Source of the DNA: Paraktedonobacter carboxidivorans
GTDB taxonomy: Bacteria; Chloroflexota; Ktedonobacteria; Ktedonobacterales; Ktedonobacteraceae
Reading direction: 5' to 3'
Length of the DNA: 64,000 nt
NCBI GenBank assembly: GCA_041156125.1
Contig: JBEVTI010000007.1
Location: forward strand, 123,500 to 187,499
Shown here: positions 45,556 to 54,934 of the stretch, in pieces
Layout of the letters: every line of letters starts with the position of its first letter
How positions within the stretch are numbered: the stretch's first letter is position 1
Program-made: the position numbers and the translations under genes
The notes under the pieces: generated by a model
What the model saw: only the letters and a program-made list of their open reading frames with translations
The model's database searches: none
Told to the model about the DNA's origin: nothing

Positions 45556-46422
45556 ATGATTCTTGTAACAGGGGCCACTGGTCTGAACGGCGGCGAGTTG
45601 GTCCAGAGACTCTCGGCAAGGGGTATTCCTGTGCGCGCGCTGGTGCGCGACACTGCCAGAGCCCGGCGACTCTCTACTCTGCCGCATGTGGAAATTGTAG
45701 AAGGAGATATGGCGCGCCCGGAGACGCTTAACGCTGCTCTGCGCGGAGTGGAGCGGGCCATGCTCATCTCGTCCTCAAATGCCGCGATGCTGGAGGTGCA
45801 GGCTAACTTTATCGCAGCAGCTCGCGAGGCAGGTGTAAAGCATGTTGTTAAACTGTCTGGAATTATGCCCGAGCTCGATTCTCCCTTTCGCTTTGCCCGT
45901 ATGCACGGTGAGATTGAACGAAGGCTGGAGGATTCGGGGATGGCTTTCACCCATTTGCGCGCGGGCGAGTTTATGCAAGCTTACTTCCGCCAGGTGCCAG
46001 CAATTGTCGCCAGAGGAGTGATATTCCTGCCAATGGCGGATGCCAGGATCGCATCGATTGATGCCTGTGATATTGCCGAGGTTGCCGCAACCGTCCTGAC
46101 CAGCGACGGGCACGAGGGGAAGACCTATCCTCTGACTGGACCCGAGGCGCTGAATATGGCAGAGGTAGCTGAGAGACTTGCCGCAGCTACCGGAAAGCCG
46201 ATTCATTATGTCAATGCCGAGCCTGAGGAAGCGACGCGCACTAATCTCGCCGCCGGCATACCCCCTTACAATGCGGAGGCCCTGGCTGAGCTTTTTAGCG
46301 AGCGGCGCAAGGGCAAAGAAGCTAAGGTTTCACCAATCATTCCAACCCTGTTCGGATGGCAACCAGCTAGCTTCACGAAATTCGCCACGCGCAATGCCGC
46401 CATCTTTCGCGGAGAAGTTTAG
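45556..46422 (+). CDS. NmrA/QOR2-type NAD(P)-binding oxidoreductase
   Basis: 288 aa. Atypical short-chain dehydrogenase: nucleotide loop VTGATGLNGGELVQRL, LVRDTARARRL (choice of NADPH is suggested by Arg after the second strand), EGDMARPETL and a late HLRAGEFMQAY. Relatives of QorB reduce quinones or azo compounds. Divergent HxlR regulator suggests induction by electrophiles. Ends in a region with a shared terminator. Confidence 0.87.
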   Translation: MILVTGATGLNGGELVQRLSARGIPVRALVRDTARARRLSTLPHVEIVEGDMARPETLNAALRGVERAMLISSSNAAMLEVQANFIAAAREAGVKHVVKLSGIMPELDSPFRFARMHGEIERRLEDSGMAFTHLRAGEFMQAYFRQVPAIVARGVIFLPMADARIASIDACDIAEVAATVLTSDGHEGKTYPLTGPEALNMAEVAERLAAATGKPIHYVNAEPEEATRTNLAAGIPPYNAEALAELFSERRKGKEAKVSPIIPTLFGWQPASFTKFATRNAAIFRGEV

Positions 46423-46436
46423 CGGCACAGACAGGC

Positions 46437-46496
46437 AAGAAGTGGGAGACTACCGCCGCGCGACTGCATCTGCGTGGCGACAGCCTCCCGCTTCTT
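46437..46496. terminator. bidirectional terminator between convergent genes
   Basis: 12-nt arms AAGAAGTGGGAG / CTCCCGCTTCTT with one G:T pair, large GC-rich inner part; it abuts the stop of the LLM gene. TTT follows the right arm. Confidence 0.65.
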
Positions 46497-47557
46497 TACT
46501 CTTGATTGATCTCCTGCATCAATTCCATAAATTGGCCAAGTGTATTCAGACGCTCGGCAAGCGTCCGACCATCAGGAAAGACACTGAGCGTGGTCACACC
46601 AGCTTGTTTGTATACACGCAAGCGTTCGCGCACCATTTCCCTGGTACCGATCAGATTCGTTTTATAGACAAGTTCGTCAGGGATCAGTGCGATGGCAGCC
46701 TTGCGCTGTCCACTCAGCCAGAGATCCTGCACCTGTAAAGCGAGTTCGCTATAACCGGCGCGCTGATACACTTCGTTGTAGAAGTTGTTTTTGCGCGAAC
46801 CCATCGCCCCCATGTAGAAGGCCAGCGGAACTTTAAGCGAGGTCACCAGGCGCGTCTGGTCGTCGGAAAACGCGACTGCTCCAGCGTATACCAGCAGATC
46901 CAGATCGGCCAGGCTGCGGCCAGCCTTGCGCGCTCCAGCCTCAATTGAGTCGAAAAAGATCCGCGCATGTTCAGGAATGAAGGAGGTACCCACCCAGCCA
47001 TTTGCCAGTTCGCCCGTCAACTCCAGATTCTTGGGTCCTAAGGTTGCCAGATAAATAGGTAAATTGGGGCGGGGCTGCGCGTCCGAGATCAAGGCCTTGC
47101 CCTCGCCTCCAGGCAAAGGAAGTTGATAGATCTCGCCCTGGTAGCTCAGGCGCTCACCGCGAAAGATCATACGCGCGATATCGACAACCTCGCGTGTACG
47201 CTGCAATGGCCGCGCAAAACGCACACCATGCCAGCCTTCCATCACCTGTGGCCCACTCACTCCCAGACCCAGCAGAAAACGATCGTGCGTGAGCTCTGCC
47301 ATCGTCAGCGCGGTCATCGCAATCATAGCCGGGGTGCGCGAGCCGATCTGGATAATGCCTGTGCCCAGACGAATACGGCTGGTCTTTGCCGCTAAATATG
47401 CCAGCGGAGTAATGGCATCATAACCCCAGGCTTCGGCTGACCAGGCGCTAGCAACGCCAAGCTTTTCAGCTTCAACAACGTAGGTAATCTGATTCTCCAA
47501 CTGAATATCGCTGATATTGGAAGCATAGGGGGCGCCAAGCCCAATAGCCACTTGCAT
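46496..47557 (-). CDS. F420-dependent LLM-class oxidoreductase
   Basis: 353 aa from ATG 47557, 9 nt after AGGAGGG. Luciferase-like TIM barrel: IGLGAPYAS, SAWSAEAWGYDAITPLAYLAAKTSRIRLGTGIIQ, GLGVSGPQVMEGWHGVRF. This type in Actinobacteria and Chloroflexota uses the deazaflavin F420. The substrate cannot be told from sequence. No F420 synthesis gene is in the window. Confidence 0.88.
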   Translation of the reverse strand: MQVAIGLGAPYASNISDIQLENQITYVVEAEKLGVASAWSAEAWGYDAITPLAYLAAKTSRIRLGTGIIQIGSRTPAMIAMTALTMAELTHDRFLLGLGVSGPQVMEGWHGVRFARPLQRTREVVDIARMIFRGERLSYQGEIYQLPLPGGEGKALISDAQPRPNLPIYLATLGPKNLELTGELANGWVGTSFIPEHARIFFDSIEAGARKAGRSLADLDLLVYAGAVAFSDDQTRLVTSLKVPLAFYMGAMGSRKNNFYNEVYQRAGYSELALQVQDLWLSGQRKAAIALIPDELVYKTNLIGTREMVRERLRVYKQAGVTTLSVFPDGRTLAERLNTLGQFMELMQEINQE

Positions 47558-47791
47558 CGTTTGATCCCTCCTGAACAACAAGAACGGTGGCGATGGTGAA
47601 ATAGGCTCCGTCAGCCTCGCGGACCAGTAAATGTCAACACTGACAGGGGAATCGACCATCGTTTCCTTTGGCAATACATGGTCTTTTTATTGTATCTCGC
47701 GCATACCAGCCTATGCTAGCCCCGCTTCTCTCCCTACCTACAGACTTCAACCAGTATTTGCCACGGATGCGAGCGCTGTTTGCGCCTGGTG

Positions 47792-48388
47792 TTAGCCCAG
47801 CACCCAATGGCGCAACAGGCGACCCAGAAAGCCACCGAGCGCGGCAAAGGCAAATCCCACGAACACACCCACCGCCAGCAGAATAAAGGCCAGACTGCCA
47901 AGGTCGTTGCCGGGCTGCCGGCTGGTCATATAGGTTGAGAAAAGAAAAGGTAAGCCCACTCCTAGCCATGTAAGCAGTCCACAAAGCACGGCCAGGCCAT
48001 TATGGCGGTGACCTATCAAGGTGAAGGCAGTAATCACCCCCAGAGCCAATGGGATTAACTCCAGCATAATGGCTCCCACTGAGCGAATAAAGAAGAAAAG
48101 CACTACAAGAGCAAAGACTGGCGCGATAATCACTAGCAAAAAACGTATCAGACCCTGAAGCACGCGCAGTTCCTCAATTTCGCCACTACGCACCCGCGGA
48201 TCAATCAGAATGCTAACTACCATCGCGCCAAGCAAAATGACCAGTGGAAGCCAGGGAACCCATATCCAGGCTAATGAGGGTGGTTGATAAAAAGCCAGCA
48301 CGCCAAATTGCAACCCCAGAAGCAAAGCCACGACCAGGCGCAGGGAAATTGGCCATTGCAACCTTTTAGCAGGTATAAGATCTGACAT
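47792..48388 (-). CDS. multi-spanning membrane protein
   Basis: 198 aa with five or six hydrophobic helices (about 18-36, 42-62, 82-104, 106-124, 130-150, 165-185). The loops are short and the end is basic (GGFLGRLLRHW). I do not recognise a family. A weak GGGGAA-type site precedes the ATG. It stands 234 bp downstream of the LLM gene's start on the same strand and is not clearly linked to anything. Confidence 0.65.
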   Translation of the reverse strand: MSDLIPAKRLQWPISLRLVVALLLGLQFGVLAFYQPPSLAWIWVPWLPLVILLGAMVVSILIDPRVRSGEIEELRVLQGLIRFLLVIIAPVFALVVLFFFIRSVGAIMLELIPLALGVITAFTLIGHRHNGLAVLCGLLTWLGVGLPFLFSTYMTSRQPGNDLGSLAFILLAVGVFVGFAFAALGGFLGRLLRHWVLG

Positions 48389-48539
48389 TCTTTTCCCCTT
48401 TAATTATTTGGCAAAGAAACCTTCCCGACAAATAGCAAAAAATGCAAAAAAGCTTTTCTAAAAATTCTTCTTTTTTTTCTTATGTGCCCATACTATACAT
48501 GAAAAGCATGTATCTGACTAGTAGGCTGAACCATTATCC

Positions 48540-48637
48540 CAAAGTTTCTCAAAAATCTTTTCTGCCCCCACTTTTTAGTGAAGCAGAGAAGCCACACCAG
48601 CGCGCCAGTGTGGCTTCTCTGCTTCACTAAAAGTGGG
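48540..48637 (+). repeat. MITE-like end plus palindrome, copy 4 (partial)
   Basis: CAAAGTTTCTCAAAAATC (48540-48557) followed by TTTTCTGCCCCCAC matches the end blocks of the elements at 36423 (inverted) and 32668 (inverted). It then runs into a palindrome with 30-bp arms (48567-48597 / 48608-48637, one T bulge, loop CAGCGCGCCA). The far end is not recognisable. Confidence 0.6.
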
Positions 48638-48668
48638 ATGCCAGTTATTCTCTAGAAGGCTTCAAACA

Positions 48669-49214
48669 TTATTGAATATTAATTGTAAAGGGGACTTCCA
48701 GAATATACAGCGGGCAGGCCTGACCTTTTTGACAAATGGGGCGACCCGCGAAAGAGAGATGGGCGGTACCTGTAGCGGCAGCCAGGAAGCGCCAGACACA
48801 GGATTTAACCGTAGGGGAGGCGTAGCCAGCCGGCCCCTGAACGGTAAGCAGGCTCCGCGAGATGTCCACTGGTCCCTGCCAGCTATGACCAAAGGCCAGG
48901 TTTACCTGAATAATATCGCCTTTATGAGCGGTCACTGTCACACCGCTATTGCTGCTGGTGAGCATCACATTCGCGGGAGGAAGCGCCGAGGTAATAACAG
49001 TATTGTTCGGGCAACCATCCTTTGTGGCCTGGCTCTGAGTGGATGTCGCTGTAGCTGCTGGTGTTGCTGTCGCACCAGTCGTTGCTGTCGCACCTGTCCC
49101 AGAGCCAGTAGAGGTGTTCGAACCACAGGCGGAAAGAGCGAGAATGAGTACCAGAATAAATGGAACAATGAATAGTAACGACCGACTGCGCACTATACCA
49201 GCATATGTATGCAT
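48669..49214 (-). CDS. secreted lipoprotein, possibly chagasin-like
   Basis: 181 aa. Signal peptide with lipobox LALSAC (Cys at about 30), then a Thr/Ala/Gly linker (about 32-65), then a beta domain. The domain's VTAHKGDIIQVNL and TGTAHLSFAGRPICQK resemble the pattern of I42 (chagasin) peptidase inhibitors, but the motif match is partial. Two Cys pairs outside. It is anchored to the outer face of the membrane. Confidence 0.65.
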   Translation of the reverse strand: MHTYAGIVRSRSLLFIVPFILVLILALSACGSNTSTGSGTGATATTGATATPAATATSTQSQATKDGCPNNTVITSALPPANVMLTSSNSGVTVTAHKGDIIQVNLAFGHSWQGPVDISRSLLTVQGPAGYASPTVKSCVWRFLAAATGTAHLSFAGRPICQKGQACPLYILEVPFTINIQ

Positions 49215-49394
49215 GATCTACGACTCCTTATGTGTCTCTGCCAGGCAGATAAGCCAGGTCTTCAAAAACCTTTCGCAAAGAGAAGACGCTGGAACCTGAC
49301 TAAAAGTTCCCCTGAGATATCACTCGTCGTTGCACCTTCTCAACACGAATCAACGCAGTCTATTGTAACTTTTTCGCGCTTATTACGTGTGTAT

Positions 49395-49988
49395 CTAACG
49401 TGTAGAAGCTAACATTACCAATAATTCTTCCGCGTCAGACAAAAAGCGGCGCGTGGAGAGCACCTGGTGAACCAGCCCCAGGCGCAAAGCCTCGCGGGCC
49501 GAGATGGTTTCGCCTGTGAGTATCAGGCGCATGGTCGCCTGGTATCCCAACAAGGCTGGAAAATACGCTGAGGCAACGGGAGGAAAGACGCCGAGGCGAA
49601 TTTCGGGCAGGCCAAAGGTAGCGTCTTCGCGGGCCAGCACGGTATCGCAGAGCGCGGCCAGTTCGCAGCCACCACCAAGGGCCACACCCTTCACTAGAGC
49701 CGCCGTAGCGATGCCACGCGCCCGTAATTCCACCAGGGCCGCGCAATTCTCTTCTACCGCGCGTAGCAGTTCTTGCTCGCGACCATCCAGATCGCGCACA
49801 TCTACGCCCGCCGAAAAAGCGCGCTCGCCAGCTCCCATCAGGACAAGTAGACGTGGCTGCAGGATCTGTGCCTCGCGCAGGGCTATGTTTAACTGCTCAA
49901 GCAGTTCGAGTGAGAGGATATTCAACGGCGGGTGATCCAGCATCAACCAGAGAATACCACTCTGCAGGCGGGTACGTACGTGTGACAT
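49395..49988 (-). CDS. short enoyl-CoA hydratase/isomerase family protein
   Basis: 197 aa from ATG 49988 (AAGGAC 5 nt upstream). Crotonase core: HPPLNILSLELLEQL, AFSAGVDVRDL, ALGGGCELAALCD (oxyanion Gly pair and first acid) and FGLPEIRLGVFPP (second acid). Typical members are about 260 aa; this one ends soon after the catalytic part, without the C-terminal helices used for trimer contacts. Stops follow in all nearby frames so it is not a simple frameshift. Could be active as a shorter form. Confidence 0.82.
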   Translation of the reverse strand: MSHVRTRLQSGILWLMLDHPPLNILSLELLEQLNIALREAQILQPRLLVLMGAGERAFSAGVDVRDLDGREQELLRAVEENCAALVELRARGIATAALVKGVALGGGCELAALCDTVLAREDATFGLPEIRLGVFPPVASAYFPALLGYQATMRLILTGETISAREALRLGLVHQVLSTRRFLSDAEELLVMLASTR

Positions 49989-50077
49989 GAGTCGTCCTTG
50001 CGAAAATACAACAAACCTTCCAGGCGCAACAAGCGCGGCCAGCACGAGAAAGTCGAGTCTCCGCGCTTATTATACCC

Positions 50078-51445
50078 CTATACTCCCATAATCCGATACA
50101 CATAATCCTGGGACTGGGCGGGCATACAGCTAAGCCAGTACGTGCCGCAGGAATAGACAGCACCCTGTACCGCTCCAGGGCCAGCGTTATACGCTCCCAG
50201 AGCTTTGGCATAGTTGCCATACTGGTGGTAATAATTAGCCATCAGATGGGCCGCGCCACGCAAGGCATCATTGGGGTCCCAGGGGTTAATGCCCAGGCCA
50301 GAGGCAGTATAGGGTTCAAACTGAGCAATCCCTTCAGCATTGGTCACTGAGACAGCATTAGGGTTATAGCCGCTCTCCTGCTGGATCTGACGCACAAAAT
50401 AGACATATGGAATACCAGCCACTCTAGCATCCTGTGCAGCAACGGAGACATAGGGGCTGTTGGCAATGGTCATATAGGGCAGGCCTGGACCATTCAGCGC
50501 GGTAGGGAATGTGCTGCTGGCCTGGTGCGCCTGAATATTCCAATCAAGCTGGGCAGAGTGAAACCAGTTACCAAGATTCGAGAAAATATTCCCAGTGTTC
50601 TGGCTATCGGAAAGCGGCATCAAAGTGGTCAGAGTACAAACAACAATGACCAGCAGTGTAACAAGTACTACGCTCTGACGCAGACGCGGATTCAAGCGGC
50701 GTGCTACCGCGGCCTTCCCTGTTTTTCTGCGCTTACGCGAGCCAGGGATAACTACCAGGCGATTAGTAGTGCTAGTTATGCCCGTATTAGCTCCTAGCGT
50801 GCCCTGTAAGGCGGCGGTCAACGCGGGATGCTTGCCAGTTGCCAGCGGTTTGCCCATCAACGCGGCAAGCTGGTCAGTCTCAGACGAAGTACTGGAGCCG
50901 CTAAACAGGACGACTGGTAAGTTTGCCGTGGCCTGCCTGGGCGCGCTCTGCTGTGACTTTATGGCCGCCAGGTATGGATCAGTCATCGTAGGCATGGGAA
51001 ATGCCGCTGGCTGCTGGGCCACCGGGCGCGGAGCTGTCTCTCTCTGCCTGGCAGGCCCTGGCGGCAATTTCTTCACCAGGTGTGCTCCAGGCATGGGAAA
51101 TGCTGGTAGCTGTTGCGCTGCCAGGCGTGGATCGGTCTCTTCCTGCCTGGCAGAACCCGGTGGCAATTTCTTCGCCAGGGGTGCTCCAGGCATGGGAAAT
51201 GCTGGTGACTGTTGCGCTGCCAGGCGTGGATCGGTGGTTGCGGGCAGCGAGAATGCTGGAGGAAATTTGGCCGGGAAACGTGGATCGGCCATGCCGGGTA
51301 AGGGAAACGCTGGCGGTGGATTGGCCGCTGTAAAACGCGGATCGGTAAACGCGGGCAGGGGATCGGTTGTAGGTGCAACTGGCATCTCAACCGGCTCTGC
51401 TTCTTCCATCGCATTAAAACTGGGAAGTGGGCGGAATTGCTGCAT
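50078..51445 (-). CDS. lytic transglycosylase with Pro-rich N-terminal repeats
   Basis: 455 aa. Residues 1-160 contain four or five copies of a unit like TDPRLAAQQxPAFPMPG. A basic stretch (RKRRKTGKAAVARRL) and a TM helix (about 255-277, VVLVTLLVIVVCTLTTLM) follow, then an outer SLT domain (about 340-455): catalytic Glu in IQQESGYNP, AEGIAQFEP and AYNAGPGAV. It cleaves peptidoglycan glycan strands outside the membrane. The Pro-rich repeats would lie in the cytoplasm and might bind a partner. Confidence 0.85.
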   Translation of the reverse strand: MQQFRPLPSFNAMEEAEPVEMPVAPTTDPLPAFTDPRFTAANPPPAFPLPGMADPRFPAKFPPAFSLPATTDPRLAAQQSPAFPMPGAPLAKKLPPGSARQEETDPRLAAQQLPAFPMPGAHLVKKLPPGPARQRETAPRPVAQQPAAFPMPTMTDPYLAAIKSQQSAPRQATANLPVVLFSGSSTSSETDQLAALMGKPLATGKHPALTAALQGTLGANTGITSTTNRLVVIPGSRKRRKTGKAAVARRLNPRLRQSVVLVTLLVIVVCTLTTLMPLSDSQNTGNIFSNLGNWFHSAQLDWNIQAHQASSTFPTALNGPGLPYMTIANSPYVSVAAQDARVAGIPYVYFVRQIQQESGYNPNAVSVTNAEGIAQFEPYTASGLGINPWDPNDALRGAAHLMANYYHQYGNYAKALGAYNAGPGAVQGAVYSCGTYWLSCMPAQSQDYVYRIMGV

Positions 51446-51683
51446 GATTACCTCATCGCGTCTATTGCAAATTGGACCAGGAGAATGGTCTGCTCATAAA
51501 CAGAACAGGCACAGCCCTGTCCAGCCCTACAAGTAAACCCGGCACTTTTCCTGGTCAGATAAAATGTCAAATAATGTCATCCTCTACCAATACTGCTGGA
51601 GAGTCTACCTAAATAGACCGAAAGGAGTCAAATTTTTCGTGGATAAAAGAAGAAAATAGGAGGAAACTCCCAAATTTTGGGAA
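51446..51683. other. leader of the transglycosylase gene
   Basis: No gene. A small CCCAAATTTTGGG repeat is at 51670-51682. The larger palindrome to its right is listed separately. Confidence 0.4.
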
Positions 51684-51751
51684 GATCTCAACCCCTGCTC
51701 GCGGCTGCCGCGTGAAATTTCACGCGGCAGCCGCGAGCAGGGGTTGAGATC
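51684..51751. terminator. 68-bp perfect loopless palindrome
   Basis: Arms 51684-51717 and 51718-51751 match exactly over 34 bp, centred on GAAATTTC, 3 bp after the stop of the GH57 gene. The TTTATTTTTT run on the plus strand lies within that gene's end, so it does not make a U-tract for it. Confidence 0.75.
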
Positions 51752-51754
51752 TGT

Positions 51755-53233
51755 TTATTTTTTCTGGCGTGAGACACGGCGCGTTTTGGGCTTGTCAGTT
51801 GGCTCTTCAGCGACACCCTGAGCTTTTTCGGCGACGCTGGCCTTTGCCACGGTTGCCTCAGAAGGTGCAGTGGCTTTGGCACGAGTGGACTTGCTTGCGC
51901 CTGGCTGGCGTAGCAAGCGGGTGGGCAGGTGTGCTTCCAGCGCATTCAAAAGGTTGAGATAGACCTGCTTCTGCTCGCGCGCGATCGCAGCCGAGTCAGG
52001 ATGCCACCACGTTTGAGGCGCGGCAATTCCAGCAAGCTGAGAGCCTGATCTGTCGAGCGCGTAAAAATTATCCGCTTGCGCCAGCCAGAGAGCAAGATCA
52101 AGCAGATCCGGTTGCTCGGTCAGCCGGGCCAGATTATAAATATCGCGCTGTAACTGGAAGAGTTCGCGCTGTGGTTCCCGGACAAAATTACCTTCCAGAC
52201 CCAGCATCTCGGACCACGTAGGAGGATGCACTGGCAATGGCAGCTGATAGACGCGCTCCCCGGCGTAGCGCTCAATTACCTCGCTGGGGGTACGCAGAGA
52301 AACACCATGCTGCCTCAACTGGTCAGGCAGGGACCTGACAAACTCAAAAATACCCGTGGTCTGAGAATGGCGCTCGCCCATCGTTGCAAAATCCCAGTTG
52401 AGCAAGACAAAATCGCCTGCCGTCTGCGCGATCCACCTGGCATACGCGTCAGCATAAAGCGGATAACCGGCCCAGGCGTTAGACGAGAAGCGCTGACTCA
52501 CATCCGTGCTCAGTCCCTGGTGGCAGGTGAGTAGAAAAAGACCCTCCGCATTGAGTGTCTCGCTCATATAGGATGGTCCCTGGCGCTCGCGCTTCGCGCT
52601 TTTCCCGGCAGTGCGCGCGGGCGCGGGCACAGGGAGTACGCGCGGATTAACCTGTTCGTTACCATACTGATAAAGATAAGTGCTGGCACGCCACTGCATA
52701 ATACTGGGGTGCCCATCGAAAAAAGCTCCGCGAAAGCCCGCTGCGTCGAGCGCGTCATAAATACTGGCCGACATACACATCTCAGTGGTGTCAGTGACGG
52801 TCGGGCGTTTGCCAAAAAGACGCTCAAGTTCCTCAGCCATCCAACTCATGCGTAGCGCAAAAGTTGGGAGATCAATCAGGCAGTGCAGGCTATGGCAGGG
52901 GTCCGCCCCTACCAACTCGACCCCTTCTTCATTCACCAGTTCACGGAAGAGGTCGAGCAACGCCGGCTCCCAGCGTTCAGCCTGGCGCACAAAGGAAAGC
53001 GAAAAACCCAGCGCCAGGCGCAAACCATGCTCACGCACCATTTCCAACAGCATCCGCGCGGCTGGATAATAGCTGGTTTGCGCTGCCTGGCGCAGATAAT
53101 GTGCGTTTAAGCGTTCGTCAAAGAGACAATGCGTGATATCCTCTAACGAGGCATAACGCGGAATAGGTTGGGCCGGCAGTTTTAAACGGCGCGGCTGGTG
53201 GACCAGCGTATAGAGTGCCACATCAACAACCAT
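51755..53233 (-). CDS. GH57-like glycoside hydrolase
   Basis: 492 aa, GAGAGGGG 9 nt before ATG. GH57 alpha-glucan enzymes (amylases, branching enzymes) have an N-terminal HQP motif (here VHQPRR) and a later DYETFGEH-like motif: here NWDFATMGERH followed by TGIFEF. The TDTTEMCMS segment may hold the nucleophile. After about residue 430 a Lys/Ala/Glu tail (ends KTRRVSRQKK) is added. It is 38 bp from a glycogen-synthase-like glycosyltransferase, which suggests intracellular storage glucan or trehalose-type metabolism. No signal peptide. Confidence 0.82.
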   Translation of the reverse strand: MVVDVALYTLVHQPRRLKLPAQPIPRYASLEDITHCLFDERLNAHYLRQAAQTSYYPAARMLLEMVREHGLRLALGFSLSFVRQAERWEPALLDLFRELVNEEGVELVGADPCHSLHCLIDLPTFALRMSWMAEELERLFGKRPTVTDTTEMCMSASIYDALDAAGFRGAFFDGHPSIMQWRASTYLYQYGNEQVNPRVLPVPAPARTAGKSAKRERQGPSYMSETLNAEGLFLLTCHQGLSTDVSQRFSSNAWAGYPLYADAYARWIAQTAGDFVLLNWDFATMGERHSQTTGIFEFVRSLPDQLRQHGVSLRTPSEVIERYAGERVYQLPLPVHPPTWSEMLGLEGNFVREPQRELFQLQRDIYNLARLTEQPDLLDLALWLAQADNFYALDRSGSQLAGIAAPQTWWHPDSAAIAREQKQVYLNLLNALEAHLPTRLLRQPGASKSTRAKATAPSEATVAKASVAEKAQGVAEEPTDKPKTRRVSRQKK

Positions 53234-53271
53234 AAGTCAGACCCCTCTCAAAAATAGGATGCGGCGGCCTC

Positions 53272-54585
53272 CTAATCCAGATGAATATCCTGTTTACGAG
53301 CCAGAAACTCTAATTTACTTAACATATTTTGGATGACCTGTCCCCAGAGAAATTGCTCAGCCGTGCGGCAACCAGCCTGGCGAATGCGCTCCTGCTCCTC
53401 AGGATGACGGCGCAGATAGAGCAAATAGCCCACAAGCTCATCAGGATCATCCGTTTCGGTGACAATGGCATTCTCCAGCGCGACGGCGTAGTCCTCGCCA
53501 GTGCTGCCTGTTACCGCGATGCCCTGAGCCGCCATGACCTCCAGGGCCACCAGACCAAAGGGCTCGTGCCCACTATTGGCCAGTGTTGCATCGGCGGCAC
53601 GATAGGTCGTGCGCACAAACTCTTCAGGTAAAAAGAAACGGAGATTATATACATCCGCGGGACCGGCGCTGGCCAACGCTTCCAGGCATTGATCCAGATT
53701 GGGACGCTGCGCGGTTACATCGCGAATGACCAGGCCAATGTTATAGGCGTGGCGCAAGACATCAGCCCCATGTGGCTCAATCCCACCGCGCACAAAAAGC
53801 GTTACAGGATAGCCGCTGTGCTTCAAACGGGCTACCGCTTCAACCGCCATTATCCAGCGCTTATCAGGATCAAAACGCCCAATCTTGAAAAGAAACATAC
53901 GCCGTGGATCGCCCTGGTGCGCGATGTCACGCAAAAGCCTTACTTTCTCTTCGTCAACCGGGTGCATATGGCGAACTGGAATGCCATTGGGAATAACAAG
54001 CGGATTTACCCCATATGCCCACATCTTATGCTTCATATACTTGCTGACCGTGCAGAGCGTGGTTACAAAATTCAAACGCCCCCAATCGATGCGCTGCAAT
54101 GACATCAGACTGTTTAGATTCCAGAGTAGCAAAACTTTACGGCGTATGCCAAACCAGTGTAGCAAATCAGAAGTGCGCTCCATTGCCTCGGCGATATGCC
54201 AATCCTCGCCCAGAATAACTACCAGCTTGCCCTCTTCCACTGCCTGACGAGCAATGTCGTTATAAATATGATAGGGCACACTCTCGTTATAGTCGTATAA
54301 CTTCTGTTCCTCCCCATCGTAAACCCCATTGGGATAGTATTTGCTCACCCATTGCGACCAGCGTTTGAGAATCAGACGCTTCTCAACACGCTCTTCAACC
54401 GCAGGTTGAGAGGGATCACCAATATAGATCAGATGCGTAGTGTAGCCCTGTGTAGCCAGCGCCTCACTCAATTCAGTCACGCGCGTTCCCAGACCACCCG
54501 CGGTAGAGTAGACATCCGGGCCTTCAAAACAGAGCATGACAAAAATCGTGTTGGCTGGCGAAATAGCTCCGTTGTGTTCAATCAT
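53272..54585 (-). CDS. GT4-family glycosyltransferase (glycogen synthase-like)
   Basis: 437 aa. GT-B fold: N-terminal FEGPDVYSTAGGLGTRVTELSEAL like starch/glycogen synthases, and in the second half the nucleotide-sugar part with FKIGRFDPDKRW and the acidic motif EPFGLVALE. It transfers a sugar from NDP-sugar, most likely glucose. Co-transcribed with the GH57 gene. Glycogen synthase would be about 480-500 aa, so the exact acceptor is uncertain. Confidence 0.85.
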   Translation of the reverse strand: MIEHNGAISPANTIFVMLCFEGPDVYSTAGGLGTRVTELSEALATQGYTTHLIYIGDPSQPAVEERVEKRLILKRWSQWVSKYYPNGVYDGEEQKLYDYNESVPYHIYNDIARQAVEEGKLVVILGEDWHIAEAMERTSDLLHWFGIRRKVLLLWNLNSLMSLQRIDWGRLNFVTTLCTVSKYMKHKMWAYGVNPLVIPNGIPVRHMHPVDEEKVRLLRDIAHQGDPRRMFLFKIGRFDPDKRWIMAVEAVARLKHSGYPVTLFVRGGIEPHGADVLRHAYNIGLVIRDVTAQRPNLDQCLEALASAGPADVYNLRFFLPEEFVRTTYRAADATLANSGHEPFGLVALEVMAAQGIAVTGSTGEDYAVALENAIVTETDDPDELVGYLLYLRRHPEEQERIRQAGCRTAEQFLWGQVIQNMLSKLEFLARKQDIHLD

Positions 54586-54934
54586 ACATACATGTCCTTG
54601 TGGTGTTTTAGGGAGCAGACATGAGACGCAAAACCCATCCCTGGCAAGAGAAAGCAGGAAAAAGCTCCTCTTCTACCTTTTTAGAATCAGAAAGGCTACT
54701 TTTCCCAGCTCGCGGCTGCGCGTTGGCGGGTCGGTGAGTGCCCGATGAGTGAGGCGTTTCCCGGTGGGATCGTCCGTCCTCTTTCTTCTAGTATATCACG
54801 TTGATTAGTAGACATACGTTTGCCTATGCAAGTCTATCACATTATATAATTTTCCCTCTTTCATACTTGCGCAAGATAAAAGTAGCTATTCAACTGCTCT
54901 CCTCTTGCCGCCTGCGGCGGCCTTGCAAAAGGGA
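54586..54934. other. gene-free spacer
   Basis: No gene. The right part is AT-rich. A partial repeat-like segment (CTTGCCGCCTGCGGCGGCC) precedes the tandem repeat. Confidence 0.4.
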
